From Ecdyonurus torrentis (taxonomy: Eukaryota; Arthropoda; Insecta; Ephemeroptera; Heptageniidae), in assembly GCA_949318235.1 (NCBI GenBank), contig OX439131.1, positions 2,890,309 through 2,954,308 on the forward strand: a stretch of 64,000 nt of DNA, given 5' to 3'. Shown piece by piece: positions 38,939 through 51,109 of the stretch. The notes beneath the pieces are model-generated. The model was not told the DNA's origin. It searched no databases and worked only from the letters and a program-made list of their open reading frames with translations. A program made the position numbers and the translations under genes. How positions within the stretch are numbered: position 1 is the stretch's first letter; each line of letters begins with the position of its first letter.

Positions 38939-39440
38939 AAGTCCTAAAAAAAATAAAATCTATTTCTATCTTTAATTAAATATTGGAATAAAATGTGCAC
39001 TGTAGTATGTACGGCGAGAAATCCTATTTGCATGTCACAGAAATAATTACGTTTATAATGCATTTCAATTTAAACGTTCCATCGTCATTATGTTGCTGGA
39101 ATATTAAATTGAAAACACATGAATAATAATTATGCATTATAATATAAAATATAATATTATATAATATATAATAATGTTATGTAACATTTGTTAGATAGAT
39201 AATGATATTGTTCTGAATGCAGAAATTTTCTTATGAATTATACAAGCAAAATTAGATCGTGTATAAGATAAACAAATTACGTTTTCTGAATAAACTTCAT
39301 TAATGTTACTGATTTTTTTATTTATTTTACTAATGAGAGTATTTTTATTTATTTTTTAAATTGCAATGAGAGGTGATTGAATTTATATTTCAAAATTTTT
39401 ATACATGCTTCATAAGTTCCATCATAAGTTACATTTTTTA

Positions 39441-40045
39441 TAGGCTTGTTTTCTATTTATGGAACTTAATTTTGTGCACAATATAAATCTTGTATTCGAA
39501 ATTTAAATTTCTCAAAAATAAGAGCCCCTCCAACATACGACTGACAGGAAAAGTCAAATTCAAATTACTAATTTTAAGCATTTAAAATAATAAAAAAGAA
39601 AGAACTTATAATAACTCTTATTTTGTGCATTGTTATACATTGTTATCTTTTTATTTTTTATTTTTTTTTTCTTCAATTTGTTTCATTTTTTCCATACAAG
39701 TATTGGTAACTGCAGTAATTGCAGTTTTTCATTTTGTTGTAGCTTTTTTATAAAAGTAGCTACAGAGCTGTAGGTTTGTGTTCTATGTATGGAACTTAAA
39801 TTTTGTGCACAATTTGAATATTGTATTCGAAATTTAAATTTCTCAAAAATAACAGCCCCTCCAATATACTGTATACGTACCTGACAGGGAAAGTCAAATT
39901 CAAATTACTGATTTTTAGCATTTAAATTAATAAAAAGAAATCTCCTTAATATAACTCTAGTTTTGTGCATTGTTATACATTTTTATCTAAATCTAGTTGT
40001 AGTTTTTTTTTTTTTTTTTTATAAAAGTAGCTCGACAGAGTTGTA
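39441..40045. repeat. Diverged tandem duplication, two units of about 300 bp
   Basis: The unit starting near 39441 (GCTTGTTTTCTATTTATGGA) recurs from about 39771 (GGTTTGTGTTCTATGTATGG). Both units share TTTTGTGCACAAT, GTATTCGAAATTTAAATTTC, AGCCCCTCCAA, AAGTCAAATTCAAATTACT and TTTTGTGCATTGTTATACAT. Both end in a poly-T run, then TATAAAAGTAGCT and an ACAGAGTTGTA-like word. Divergence is about 10-15%. Confidence 0.75.
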
Positions 40046-41334
40046 AAGGTGTGCAAAATACTTATTTTCAAAATTACATTAAAAACAGTAAAACAGTTTT
40101 CAAAAATCTGAAAACATAAATATTAAAGCTCTCTCAGAATTATGCAATATGTATGATGTAATATTAATAAACAGCTTTTTATTGGGCAAAATCACGTTAT
40201 ATAAAACTCTGAATTTAACCCAACTGTTTTACAGTTACAAATTTGAATACATACAAGCAAAAATATCATTTCATCTTTATATTTTTAATTTCTTACATTT
40301 ATTTATGGTAGAGGTCCCAATTTTTTTTATATAATTCTCTCTATGATAATGTGTTATTTCATCATATTATTTGTCTTATGATTTTGATATAATTTATACT
40401 GGGACAATAATTATGATATATTGATGGTGCACAGAGTTTAAAAGTTATACACGCTGCACAAATAAAGTCAATGTTAAATCACTCATAATAAATCAAATCG
40501 TAGAAAGAAAAACACGTATTAATATTTGCATATTATATGCATGCATATGAAATGCAAGAGAGACAAAAGTCAAAGCTATAAATTAATTAATCAACTTGTG
40601 CGATATTGACTATACAAATTTATTTCAATTAATTTCTTTTGACATATTAGGTCAATTAAATTTTATTTAATTTTTATATAATAATAATAATATTATGAAT
40701 GAAAGCTTATTTGAAACTATTATAACATTTTATTTATTATAGTATTTAATGTACCTTATCAACAAGTTAACCTTGATACAAAGTTATAAGAGAGATTTAA
40801 TCAGAAAATATAAAAATTATTTTTGTTATCAGGAAAACATAAACATAAAATGATAAACTTGAACTTGACTATATATACCACGTGGTGTGTTTATTCATTG
40901 AGTGATTGATGACGTCATTATGATGGACCAGAATACTCTCTGACTTCACTTCTACGTACTACTTTACTTATTTATACACCATTAGCACTCTCGTTGGTAT
41001 TATACAATATTAAGTTTTATTGATTTTATTTTATATTTGTTACATCAAGATATTGAATTTCAGTTTATATTAGTGTAGAATTAGTTAATTTTTGAAACTA
41101 AGCTGTTTCCAGCTTTGTAAATAATTTTTTTTTTTTTTTTTTTATTTAGCTCAATTTCTGTTGGTATTGTGAAATATTGTGATTATAGATATAGCGATGA
41201 GCTTAATTTTTATTTATAGATTTAAAAAAAACGCTGATACTTATACAAAACTTAACTTGAAATAAGCACATGCGTAGAAACTGAAGCGTTAGGCTTACTA
41301 CATATAGTAAAAAAAAAAAAATTAAAAAAAAAAA

Positions 41335-41535
41335 ACAAAAACGTAATTTATGTTGGATTTATAACTTTTATGTTATGATATAAATATTTATATTATGAAA
41401 ATGCATGAATAATTACAATATTCAGCATTTTTTATGTTGTGCTGCATAATTAATATTCCGTTTAATTTTATTAACAGAGTAAATTTTGCTGGAATTAGGC
41501 TAGCATAATTATTTTATTTTTACGTATTATGTTTT
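41335..41535. repeat. GCATAA-family copy
   Basis: It runs from AACGTAATTTATGTTGG to GGCTAGCATAATTATTTTAT plus TTTTACGTATT, with the family words TTATGTTATGATATAAATA and TTGTGCTGCATAATTAA between. Ends resemble those of the copy at 50392-50745. Confidence 0.5.
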
Positions 41536-42736
41536 TTGTATTGCTAGATCAACTCTTGTCAGAATAAAAATATATCAATATTAAAAAAATAGTTGAATAT
41601 TTTAAGTACATTATATATTTTTCACTACTAAATAAAGCTGGTGCCTGTATATATTATGTAACATAAGTAATGAAGTAAAAAGTAAACGATCTAATAACAG
41701 AGCTGTATAACAATGTTTATTTTAATGCATAATATTATTACGAGATTTACAGGGCGATGATTCTTTTTAAGCATATAAGAAAATATAAGTTTAGTATCTG
41801 TAAAACTCGTGATAAATGCAATAAATACTTCATAATTGTGTCTAAGGATACAAACAATATCTATTATTATCATTTTTGTTTTATTAATTGTGAAAGCAAA
41901 CACGTAAAAATAATATATTATTATTACTTTTCTATTGCTTATTTAAAAGTATATAATGCGCACACATTAGATATTCCAAACTTATACTCGCGTATTAGAT
42001 GCTAATATTATGAAAATCAATATTCTAAGCTGTGAATCATATTGAAATGTTAAACAAATTATTCACTGGGTGTTAATGAAGTTATCAATTATGCATTCCT
42101 CAAGCGTGAGCACGTTGTCTCTATTTTTAGCACACTTTTGAAGTAATCAAAATTCTTTTATATAATATTCTTAGTGATTATTTTAAAGAAAATTCATGTA
42201 GCTTTCTGCATTTTTTATTATTAATTATTTTTAAATTTACGCTAGAGTTTTTTTAAAATAAAATATTTTTATAAGAGGGGAATATAATTAGATAAATTTG
42301 AAATTTTAATCAGATTTTTAATTGATTTTATTCATTGCGTACTTTGACAACATATTATTATGAGGAAAACATAGAAAATAAAATTGACTAGTTAACGTAA
42401 AATGCCATAAGCAGCATAGAGTACATACACTAGAAGTACACTGTAACCATACGAGCAATTAAGCACATAGTTCTGTACAGAGAAACTAATTGTCAAGTAA
42501 ATTTTCAAAAATTTCAAATGTAAATGTCCGCTACAAAAGTACGGACTAGCATTTAAAAAATTCAAAAGTTTTTATACTGACGGACAAGTGCATTATTTTA
42601 TTATAAACTTCATGTGCATGCATGTATGTACTTAGCTTTTACTTTAGTAGCACTTGAAGCTGTGTGAGTGAGTACTGTGACATTGCATGCCCTCTATCCT
42701 GTAGTTTTACTAGGTATATGGACGTTGTTATATATG

Positions 42737-42798
42737 GGTTAAAATTAGCTGTTTAATCCAATATTAAACAATCCAAAATTAAACAGCTCATTTTAACC
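42737..42798. repeat. Inverted repeat, 21-bp arms
   Basis: The left arm 42737-42757 (GGTTAAAATTAGCTGTTTAA plus T) pairs with 42778-42798 at 20 of 21 positions. The loop is 20 nt. Confidence 0.8.
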
Positions 42799-42857
42799 AA
42801 ATTTTTATTAAAAAGTTTATTTTATGCTGAGTAATAGGGTGGTTGTATTTGTATAAA

Positions 42858-43114
42858 AGTCGACGTCATATGTGATCACTAAATAACATGGGCTTGTATG
42901 GAAAAATGACTCATTTTGCCAGTTTAAAAACCCTTAGCAATATTTTTAAGAGAACATTATTGATGCTGTTAGTAGGTTGAATTAGTTTTCAAGTATGCGA
43001 GAAAAATAATAACAACAACAAAATTGCCTGATTTCTCAAAGAAAATAGCCTAAAACAAATTTTGTCCTATGCTGAACAATGTTATTCATTGATCCAGTAT
43101 GGCGTCGAAGCGCA
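42858..43114. mobile_element. 260-bp 'CGACGCCAT' repeat family, copy 1
   Basis: The left end is AAGTCGACGTCATATGTGAT. The right end is ATCCAGTATGGCGTCGAAGC, an imperfect inverted repeat of the left. Shared internal landmarks in order are: ATAACATGGGC, TCATTTTGCCAGTTTAAAA, CAATATTTTTAAGAGAACAT, TCAAGTATGCGAGAAAAATA, GAAAATAGCC, TTTGTCCTATGCTGAACAAT. No coding capacity. Confidence 0.65.
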
Positions 43115-44175
43115 TACTCGCTAATCAAATGTATTCCACTATAACATACACAATATCAAGCACTCTCTCATGCAATGATAATGTGAGATATTATATAATT
43201 ATATTACCTCTGCGTATTCAATCTATCGGTATTCTGATATAAATTATTATTAAATTAAAAACAGATACGTCTCGTCATGGAACAACTTTCAATTCAACTT
43301 ACATTCTACAATTTTCTTGTCAAAAAAAAAAAAAAAAAAAAAATGAATTTCACATTAGATTTAATTTGACATCTAAAAACGTGAGAAAATATTTTATTTC
43401 GAAAATTAAGAATCCATCAGTTACAAAATATGACGTTTTAATATGAATATAAAAAGCAGTATAGAGTGAGTGTTCATTGTTATATATTATGCGTGTACCA
43501 TGTTGTATAACGTCTACTATTATTGTCTCGTTTTGAAATGAATATCTTAACGAAATTATTATTGTTATTTTATTATCTAACATAAAAAAATATAAAAACT
43601 TTTATATAATAATAAAATTTTAGTATAATATACTTTAATCATTTGAATATTATGTTAATTTTAATAATGTTAATTTAATGTATAATAACATAACATGTAT
43701 ACAATACTGTTGCAACTTCATATATCTGCATTATATTATATATTATACAAGAAGTGCATTGGCCTGCATTCATCATACATTTTGCTTTAATTTATGTAAA
43801 TTATTGTTAATTATGAAACTAGTTTTGCAAGGCTTGCTTATACAATGTTTTTACTCTTTATACACCCTAAAGCTCTCTTACTCTCTCTGTTTGTTTTTTT
43901 TACCGTTACGTTAGTGCAGAAAAACAAAGATCGAACGATTTGAAACATTTATTTCATTGCAGTATCAAGTCAACATTTTATGTTTTAAAAACTAAAATGT
44001 CTCTACCATTGATTTGCTGTTATCTAAAGGTTATAGTGTAATATAATGATTACGTGTTTTCAGAATACTGTTTTTAATTATTGATACTTTCAATAAGGAA
44101 TAACAACTTATAATGATGATTATAGCCATTGTCTTGCAAAAGTGGTTTAGTGAGTAAATAAACAAATTCATAGTC

Positions 44176-44571
44176 CACAATACTAACGATGTGCTAGCAG
44201 ATGACTTTGTGATGTCATGGTGTAATATACTTTCTTATGGGGGAATTAAGGAACTCAAATTATGGAATTATACATTTTTTACAATACTGAAATTTTTACT
44301 ATAGCTAAATGAGCTTCAATCTTGTGTTTTTCTAAACTCTAAGTCAATTGGCAATTGGATTAAAAAATGATAATCAAATTGATTAAACTTCAGGAAAATA
44401 AAAACTTAGAGGCTCAGTAAGTTACAGTAAAAATTTTAGTATCGAAAAAAAATTCTAACTAGAGTTATATAGCTATTTAATTAATTCCACCATGAGATAG
44501 CATATTAAATTAAACTAATTAATAAATTACAGAAACACCAAGTCGTCTGCTAGCACTTTGTTAATATTGTC
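44176..44571. mobile_element. Foldback MITE-like element, about 396 bp
   Basis: The ends are inverted repeats of about 38 bp. The left end reads CACAATACTAAC, then GTGCTAGCAGATGACTTTG. The right end, reverse-complemented, reads GACAATATTAAC, then GTGCTAGCAGACGACTTGG. Further in, ACAATACTGAAATTTTTACT (about 44281) pairs with the reverse complement of AGTAAAAATTTTAGTATCG (about 44427), and GAGCTTCAATC and CTCTAAG segments also have opposite-strand partners. Most of the element is therefore an imperfect palindrome. There is no coding capacity. No clear target-site duplication was seen, so the superfamily is unknown. Confidence 0.65.
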
Positions 44572-44790
44572 GTTCTCTCCGTTTTTTTTGTTATTATTTT
44601 TTTTTTTTAGCGTTCAGTTTCACAAGTCAATCCAGCATTATGCCATCTACATTATGCAACTGATCTTTCCATCTCATTCACCTCAACCCCCCCCCCACCT
44701 CTTTAAGTATCAAAGTTGTTCAATATTAAATTAAATGTTATATAAATATTTGTACTATAAGAAATCATATGTATCATGGTCTACGGTATC

Positions 44791-44923
44791 ATTTATGATT
44801 CTACGGCATGAAATTGATTGAAATAATTGAGCGTATATATTTTCATTTAGTCACGACCAATAAAATTAATTCAAAATTATAATCACTGCCCATTGATCGA
44901 TTGTTGTTGTATATACTATATAT
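44791..44923. repeat. 133-bp duplicated block, copy 1
   Basis: It begins ATTTATGATTCTACGGCATG and ends GTTGTTGTATATACTATATA. It is identical to 45686-45819 except for a CCC/CCCC length difference in ACTGCCCATTG. Confidence 0.92.
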
Positions 44924-45327
44924 GTATCATATTTTATGTCAAAAATAAAATATCCCACGTTAGAGCTTCTGTAGCCTAAAAGAAATAAAAATATTGCATT
45001 TTATTATTATTTATTTATTAAGAAACAAAATATGTTAAGTGCCCAAACGATAAAAAGAATCCTAAAAATATACAAATATTATACTTTGTTAATAAATATT
45101 CTTTAAACATTATTATAATCATTGAAAAAAAATCAACCAATCGAAGTTTTCATTCAGCATTTTATTAACGTCAATATAAAATAATACTACACAAAACATT
45201 TAAGGATTAGTTGTCCTCAAAAGTAAATAAACTGATAGGTTGTAGGTACAGTACATACCAAAGAGGTTGTACACATACATGGAGATGTTACGTTCAATTG
45301 ATGATTAGTCTGCTGACTGACTGACGT

Positions 45328-45328
<1 letters not shown>

Positions 45329-45387
<59 letters not shown>
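45329..45387. repeat. (CT)n microsatellite
   Basis: About 29 units, lying between the two copies of the 133-bp block. Confidence 0.97.
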
Positions 45388-45393
<6 letters not shown>

Positions 45394-45685
45394 TACGGGG
45401 GGTATAAAAATTGATTGAATTCTCAATATATCAATTAAATACAAAATATACCAATAAATTTATATTTATTTGAAATATTATACCTTGTTTTTAAACCCAA
45501 TTATTTTAATAATGGTTTTTACGTACAATAATTTAGTCTAAAAACGCAATATAGTAATAAACTTTTTTTTTTTTAATTCAATTTTATTTTATAATGTTTA
45601 TTACAGGATATAATAGCTAATTTTATAAATGTGTAAAATATAGCATGGCGAACTACAAGAGTGACTGGTTGAAAAGTTAATGTAG

Positions 45686-45819
45686 ATTTATGATTCTACG
45701 GCATGAAATTGATTGAAATAATTGAGCGTATATATTTTCATTTAGTCACGACCAATAAAATTAATTCAAAATTATAATCACTGCCCCATTGATCGATTGT
45801 TGTTGTATATACTATATAT
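45686..45819. repeat. 134-bp duplicated block, copy 2
   Basis: Same orientation as 44791-44923, starting 895 bp downstream, with one extra C. The intervening 760 bp (with a CT tract) is not duplicated. Confidence 0.92.
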
Positions 45820-46799
45820 ATTTGTTTTTTTTGAGATTTAAATAGTTTCAATGACATAAATGTAATTTAATTTTTTTTTATGGTTACAATTAATTTAATT
45901 GATTACATTGGAGGTTCAGAGGTCCAATATTTTCAAATTTTGACTGTCTTTTGTTGTTAAATAATTCAGTAACATTTTAAAGTTTATTGTGTTAGCTACC
46001 CTTGATTAAAGTTTTAGATATAGGCTGCTCATTTTAATTAAGAACGCAAAAAAAAAAAAAAAAAAAAAGTTCCAAATTAAATTTAGTGTTTTTTGGCTGT
46101 AAAAATTATTATCTCCATCAATATAAAAGAATAGTATTAATAATTATTATATTAATAGTAAATTAATTGATAAAAGGATTACAAAGCAATATAGATCGTG
46201 TTCATAGTACATAACATATTTGCAGAAATAAAACAGATCACGTAGTTTTTGCAACATTTACAAATTCCTTTCTCATTTACACACAAATTTTTAATCGTGT
46301 TATGGTTATCAGAATCTGGGTTTATTTCATATAGAATTCTTTTAGACCATGTAAAATGCACAATTGCACATTGATTTAAAATTATACAAAATTTGCAAAT
46401 TGATATTCAATCAATAATGTTCAAATATCTTGTCGTAGTCCAAACTGCTACGGTGCAAAACTTCGGTCCATTAGATTAGTTTTATTGCCCATTAATAACT
46501 CCTTGCCATTAAATGATACACCTTATTGTACTTATAGAAAATATTCCCAGATTTATATTTATTAGTTGAGTCAGTATTGTGAATAACTATTTCAATATTA
46601 TTATTTACTTTTCCACTCAAGAACATTTTCCTCAAGTGTTCTCATTTCTATATAAGGCTGCAAGTTTTAAAAATGGATCCTAAAAGATTTAATTGCTATT
46701 ATTTTAAAATGTTAAAAATATATATATATATTTATTGCTCCCTAAATGAAAAGAAATTATCAGAGCAAATCCGATGTTAATGGCTGTTTCCACAATTAT

Positions 46800-46925
46800 G
46801 GCATCGTGCACTGATAATATAAATTACGTAATTTATGCTACCTTAAGTAATAGCATAAATGTTGATATTTGGGAACATCAGAACTATTTATGCTGTATAT
46901 AATTTTTGTTATGCTTTTCAGGATG
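46800..46925. repeat. GCATAA-family fragment
   Basis: The words AAATTACGTAATTTATGCTA, AGCATAAATGTTG, ACTATTTATGCTGTAT and TTGTTATGCTTT match the interior of the family. It appears truncated on the right. Confidence 0.5.
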
Positions 46926-47009
46926 GCTATTTATTATTCAGTATTTTGTTGAAATAATGATGTTATTGATAGTTGTTACTAAAATTCGGGATTGCCCGGA
47001 TTGCATTAC

Positions 47010-47042
<33 letters not shown>

Positions 47043-48323
47043 TGCAATTAATTTAATTGCATATGATTAATTTCTATGTGATGGAGATTTCATGCAAACC
47101 AACTTTCAGTAACAAATTTAATATATTGCAACCTGCATCATCACAAGTTTCAATCAATTTAAAATAAATGATCAAAATCGATCATATTCATGTGCCAATA
47201 TATTTTTGTTATAAATAGAAATTTGAAATGATCTATTACCCAATATATATCTCGGATATTGTAAAATAATTAAATAAAATATTAAAAACGTATAATTATA
47301 CAAATTAAAAAGTTAAAATAATGCAATGCCATTTTTTTTTGTATAACGTGTAATAAATCGTATTATTAATTTTGTTTTCCGGCGTAGATTGAAAGTTTGA
47401 TGTATGTATAATATGATGACTTTCAATAACCATTTTAATGTATTGTTAATTGATAGAGTATTATTTGGTTAAGAGAGGAGTGTCTTACGTGTTTATTTTT
47501 TAAACGTTTAATTGCCGTAATTCAAGTATTTATTTTGTTGTATCTCTCTCCAAGGTGAAGTGAACCTTCAATAATATAATCATATTTTTATAACTGTTAA
47601 TTACTTAGAGAACATGCTTTACTTTGGAAAACAAACAAGGCGTTAACATAAATATATTAATTTTAAATGATTTATATTATTTTTAAATATTGCAAATTAA
47701 ATATAGCAAGGATTTTGTTTTATAGAATACTAATTAGTTTTTTTTTTTTTTAAAGATATACTATTATGGAATGACAATATAACAGAAATCTTATACTTTT
47801 TATTTTTTGAAGGAAAGGCGTAAATAAGAAAATTTAAATTAGAAAAATTTCAAAAAAATTAATCTGCGAGCGATATTTAAAAAATATTTGCAATATTTTC
47901 GGGCTAATGGGCTATTTTTTAATTTGGTTGTGAGTGTGTGGGAGCTTCTTTGCTTACAGATTATTATTCATATACCCACGGCTTATGAGATTAATTTTAT
48001 GTATAGTTTACCGCACCTGTATACACAGTACACACATACTACCTCAATGGTATCTTTTCACGGACATCAAATATAACAAATTATGTTTCGCAACACAGTT
48101 ATGCATTTCTATAACTAAAAATTGATGTTCAACGTCTTTGCTAAGCTGTAAAATAGTATGGTCTTAAACATCACATAGTTGAGCCACTTTAGTTAAATCT
48201 TCAGTCTCTTCTTTATACGTGCGTGTTTTATCCCATATGATATGGAGAAAAATACTTTTCAAAGATATCGAAATTTCAGAACATAATTTGATGGTTTCAC
48301 AAATTGATTAGAGCTTGCGTTTC

Positions 48324-48329
<6 letters not shown>

Positions 48330-48401
<72 letters not shown>
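48330..48401. repeat. (GA)n microsatellite
   Basis: About 36 units, about 550 bp upstream of the TSP1 exon. Confidence 0.97.
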
Positions 48402-48405
<4 letters not shown>

Positions 48406-48432
48406 ATTGTCCAGGATAAATTTGATTGTTCA

Positions 48433-48515
48433 TCAATGCTTGTTACCGTTGGTGATGTGTAACCAATCAAAAGCGTGCCAGGCTGAGGATCCCTAATTAT
48501 GCGGTTCCATCCATT
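48433..48515. repeat. 'TGCTTGTTACC' repeat family, copy 3
   Basis: TCAATGCTTGTTACCGTTGG, TGATGTGTAACCAATCAAAA, GCGTGCCAGGCTGAGGATCC, CTAATTATGCGG. It lies about 125 bp before the 260-bp repeat copy 2 and right after the GA tract at 48330. Confidence 0.5.
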
Positions 48516-48640
48516 TACCGACTCAAATATGGCACCAGTGTGCAATGTCAAAAATACTATAAATTGACTGACTGCAAAAATAATAAATATTTACTTTAAA
48601 TAAGTTTTAAATGGTCTATAGGGTCTATGCATTCATGTTA

Positions 48641-48893
48641 AAGTCGACGCCATGTTGGATAACTCAATAACATGGGTGGCATAGGGAAAAAATCATTTTG
48701 CCAGTTTTAAAACACTATGCAATATTTTTGAGAACATTGGTGCTGTAAATATGTTGAATTAGTATCTCAAGTATGTGAGAAAAATAGCAAATAAAAAAAA
48801 ATTAACCGATTTCCCAAAGAAAATTGACTTAAATGAAGTTTGTCCTATGCTGAGCAATGTAATGCACTACTCCAGTATGGCCTCCAAGCGCAA
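48641..48893. mobile_element. 260-bp repeat family, copy 2, just upstream of the TSP1 exon
   Basis: It runs from AAGTCGACGCCATGTTGGA to ACTCCAGTATGGCCTCCAAG and carries the same ordered landmarks as copy 1 (ATAACATGGG, TCATTTTGCCAG, AACATTGGTGCTGTAAATAT, AAGTATGTGAGAAAAATAGC, GTTTGTCCTATGCTGAGCAA). The right end is 55 bp from the exon start at 48948, so repeat-derived or immediately adjacent sequence provides the branch-point region. Confidence 0.65.
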
Positions 48894-48947
48894 TAAATAT
48901 GACGTTATCCGCATACACCCTATAAATTGTTATGTTGTCCTGTGCAG

Positions 48948-49111
48948 GTACACGAGATGGTGAAGGCGAGAATTGCTGCACAGCGCAGAGCTGCACACGT
49001 GTCACATCAAGGCACGTGGGGCACGTGGTCACAGTGGTCACCTTGTTCAAGGACGTGCGGGGGAGGTATTGCCACGCAGAGCAGGGAGTGTGAGCCGCTA
49101 CAACACGCGAA
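48948..49111 (+). CDS. Exon encoding a thrombospondin type-1 repeat of an ADAMTS-like/papilin-like secreted protein
   Basis: The exon lies between an acceptor (TTGTCCTGTGCAG) and a consensus donor (GTAAGT from 49112). It is 164 bp: phase 0 at the start, 54 codons, then two bases (AA) of a split codon. The first 21 residues are a basic, Ala/Gln/His-containing linker ([21 protein letters not shown]). The TSP1 start follows at about residue 24: [25 protein letters not shown]. The three Trp spaced W-x-x-W-x-x-W are the family's C-mannosylation motif, and C-S-R-T-C-G fits the C-x-x-S/T-C-G O-fucosylation motif. CSRTCGGG followed by a further Cys is typical of the first TSP1 repeat of ADAMTS-like and papilin-type extracellular matrix proteins, which lack a protease domain, and of the central repeat of ADAMTS proteases. 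The remaining cysteines must be in the next exon, which I could not find. GC content is far above the flanks. The TSP1 call is firm; the exact subfamily is inferred. Confidence 0.88.
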
Positions 49112-50391
49112 GTAAGTACAACAACAGTACAAATCTCAAATAAAAACACTTACTACGTTCGAGGTGGTGTTAAACCATATTTATTTATTTAATTTAATAT
49201 CGCAAGAGGTTTAGTTTAGATGAATTTCAGGTAAAACTAAATTTACAAACATTTAAAAAAAAAAAAAAAATGTCACCATGCAAAGTTGAATTACAGTGTG
49301 TTGAAAATTGAAAAATTTTGATCCCTAAAACGTAAATAATAATAATAAAAAATAATAATAATAATAAGTTTTAGAGTTCAATAGTGACCTTTCCTGAAAT
49401 TTGTTCACAACTATATAACAAAATAAGTTTTCTAAAATGATATTGCCTATGATAGCAATGGATAATCAAAATTTGATGATGTTCGAGCACTGAATCCTCC
49501 CCTTAATAGAATATTGATATATTCAAGCTGCTGAAAAGTTTAGTACTTTCATTTTAGAAAAAAAAAGTAACATAATAATCATATTTTTATTTACATAAAG
49601 TAAACAATACTAAAACCAGTCGTATATTATTACTTATTTATTAAAAGCTCTGTAACATCGACTCTTTTTTCCCCCATATGACCATATGAATATAAATTCA
49701 TAGTTTTAGTAACATACATTTTTATTGTAGAAGTTTATAGTTTTTTGATGCAGTAGACAAAACATTACAAACAGTACGTACGTACGTACAGCTGTTATAT
49801 TTTTGAAAAGAAAGGGAGGAAAAAAAGCTGTCATGCTGGTCAGTGTTTTGTAGTTTTTGTTTGTCGCATGAAGTACGTACCGTACATAAACCTCGATGTG
49901 ATGTGTCTAAATCTTTTAGCAAATAACCAGGCAGTTAAATAAAACACGAGTTACACAGGCCAGCAGGGTCGTAACAAACAAACCTACCCTCTCGTGCAAC
50001 AAAAATGTTCGAGCAAACATTTCGAGGTACTTTGAAGTAACATAAACAAACAAAATGAATCATTCTCTCTTTTAAACCTAAATTTTTAAACATTTAACAA
50101 AGAGAGTATTATTCTTTTCAATTTAGAAATATATTCAGAGTTTTTGATGAAATGATTATTGTGAATTTTATTTATTTATGGACTTTATCCTCTGTGCTAT
50201 AACGTGGGTTCGTTTTATTTACCATCTACTGTGTATTGTGTATTATATTATGTGTAATCTTTTCAATTCATGGCTTAGCAACTTGAAATAATGTTCAATA
50301 CTTTTCAAATATAAGAGAAAATAAATTTGTCACTAACAATAACACTAAATAATAATAATAATAAAAATGTAAAAAATTAGGATCTCATCTT

Positions 50392-50745
50392 CAGCATAAT
50401 TCATTTTCAACATAATTTATGCTATACTGCATGATGTTAAATATAATTAATACGATGTTGTACAACATAATTATGTACTTATGCTGTTCCAATATAGCTC
50501 CATTTATGCTATATTGAAATAAATGCAGCATAAATTATGTAACTTCTACTTTCCTAATTCGTAATTTATGCTACATTGAATATTTCCTGTATTGTAGAGC
50601 GCAAATGTTGTTATTTTGTAATAAATTTAACATAGGTAATTATGTTAAACATCTGAACTATTATGCTATGTAGTACTGTATAATCACTATACAATATAGC
50701 ATAAATGTTGCTGCATTGAGCTAGCATTATGAATTTTTATTACGT
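50392..50745. mobile_element. GCATAA-family copies, long or paired
   Basis: Two units seem to be joined. The first (about 50392-50562) ends GCATAAATTATGTAACTTC. The second (about 50570-50745) ends TGCATTGAGCTAGCATTATG and a TTTTTATTACGTATT tail like that at 41535. Words such as ATGCTGTTCCAATATAGC are shared with the copy at 53460-53625. Confidence 0.55.
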
Positions 50746-51086
50746 ATTAAAGAACAATTATTCTGAAACTCTTATTCAAATTTACTCTCTATGTATTCAG
50801 TACATACGTATATAAATTCCTAACTTTATTTTTAGCGTAAATATGAACAAGTAATGAGTAAATTTATACAACGTTAATTGAATGTAGGTTTACTTAGCCA
50901 GTCACTACAAAGTCATGGTGTGTTTTCTTTCTTATCACAGCTCTCCTATCTTATACTGTCTGTACAACGTGCTAGTGTAAGACTACAGATAACACCAAGA
51001 ATTTGCAATCGTAACCCTAACTGCTAATCTCGGCAAATTTACCTGAAGACGTGCCAAAATTTTATATCATTTACAAATAGTAAATA

Positions 51087-51109
51087 TGGTGTGTGTGTGT
51101 GTGTGTGTC
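51087..51109. repeat. (GT)n microsatellite
   Basis: About 11 GT units. Confidence 0.9.

Noticed and set aside
44791..45819. Interpretation as an LTR retrotransposon or viral remnant
   Set aside because: Direct repeats lack clear TG...CA ends, primer-binding site or coding sequence. Kept only as a duplicated block.
47888..48125. Overlapping 62- and 63-codon frames before the TSP1 exon
   Set aside because: No splice pairing, no recognisable domain, and two overlapping frames of similar quality suggest chance.
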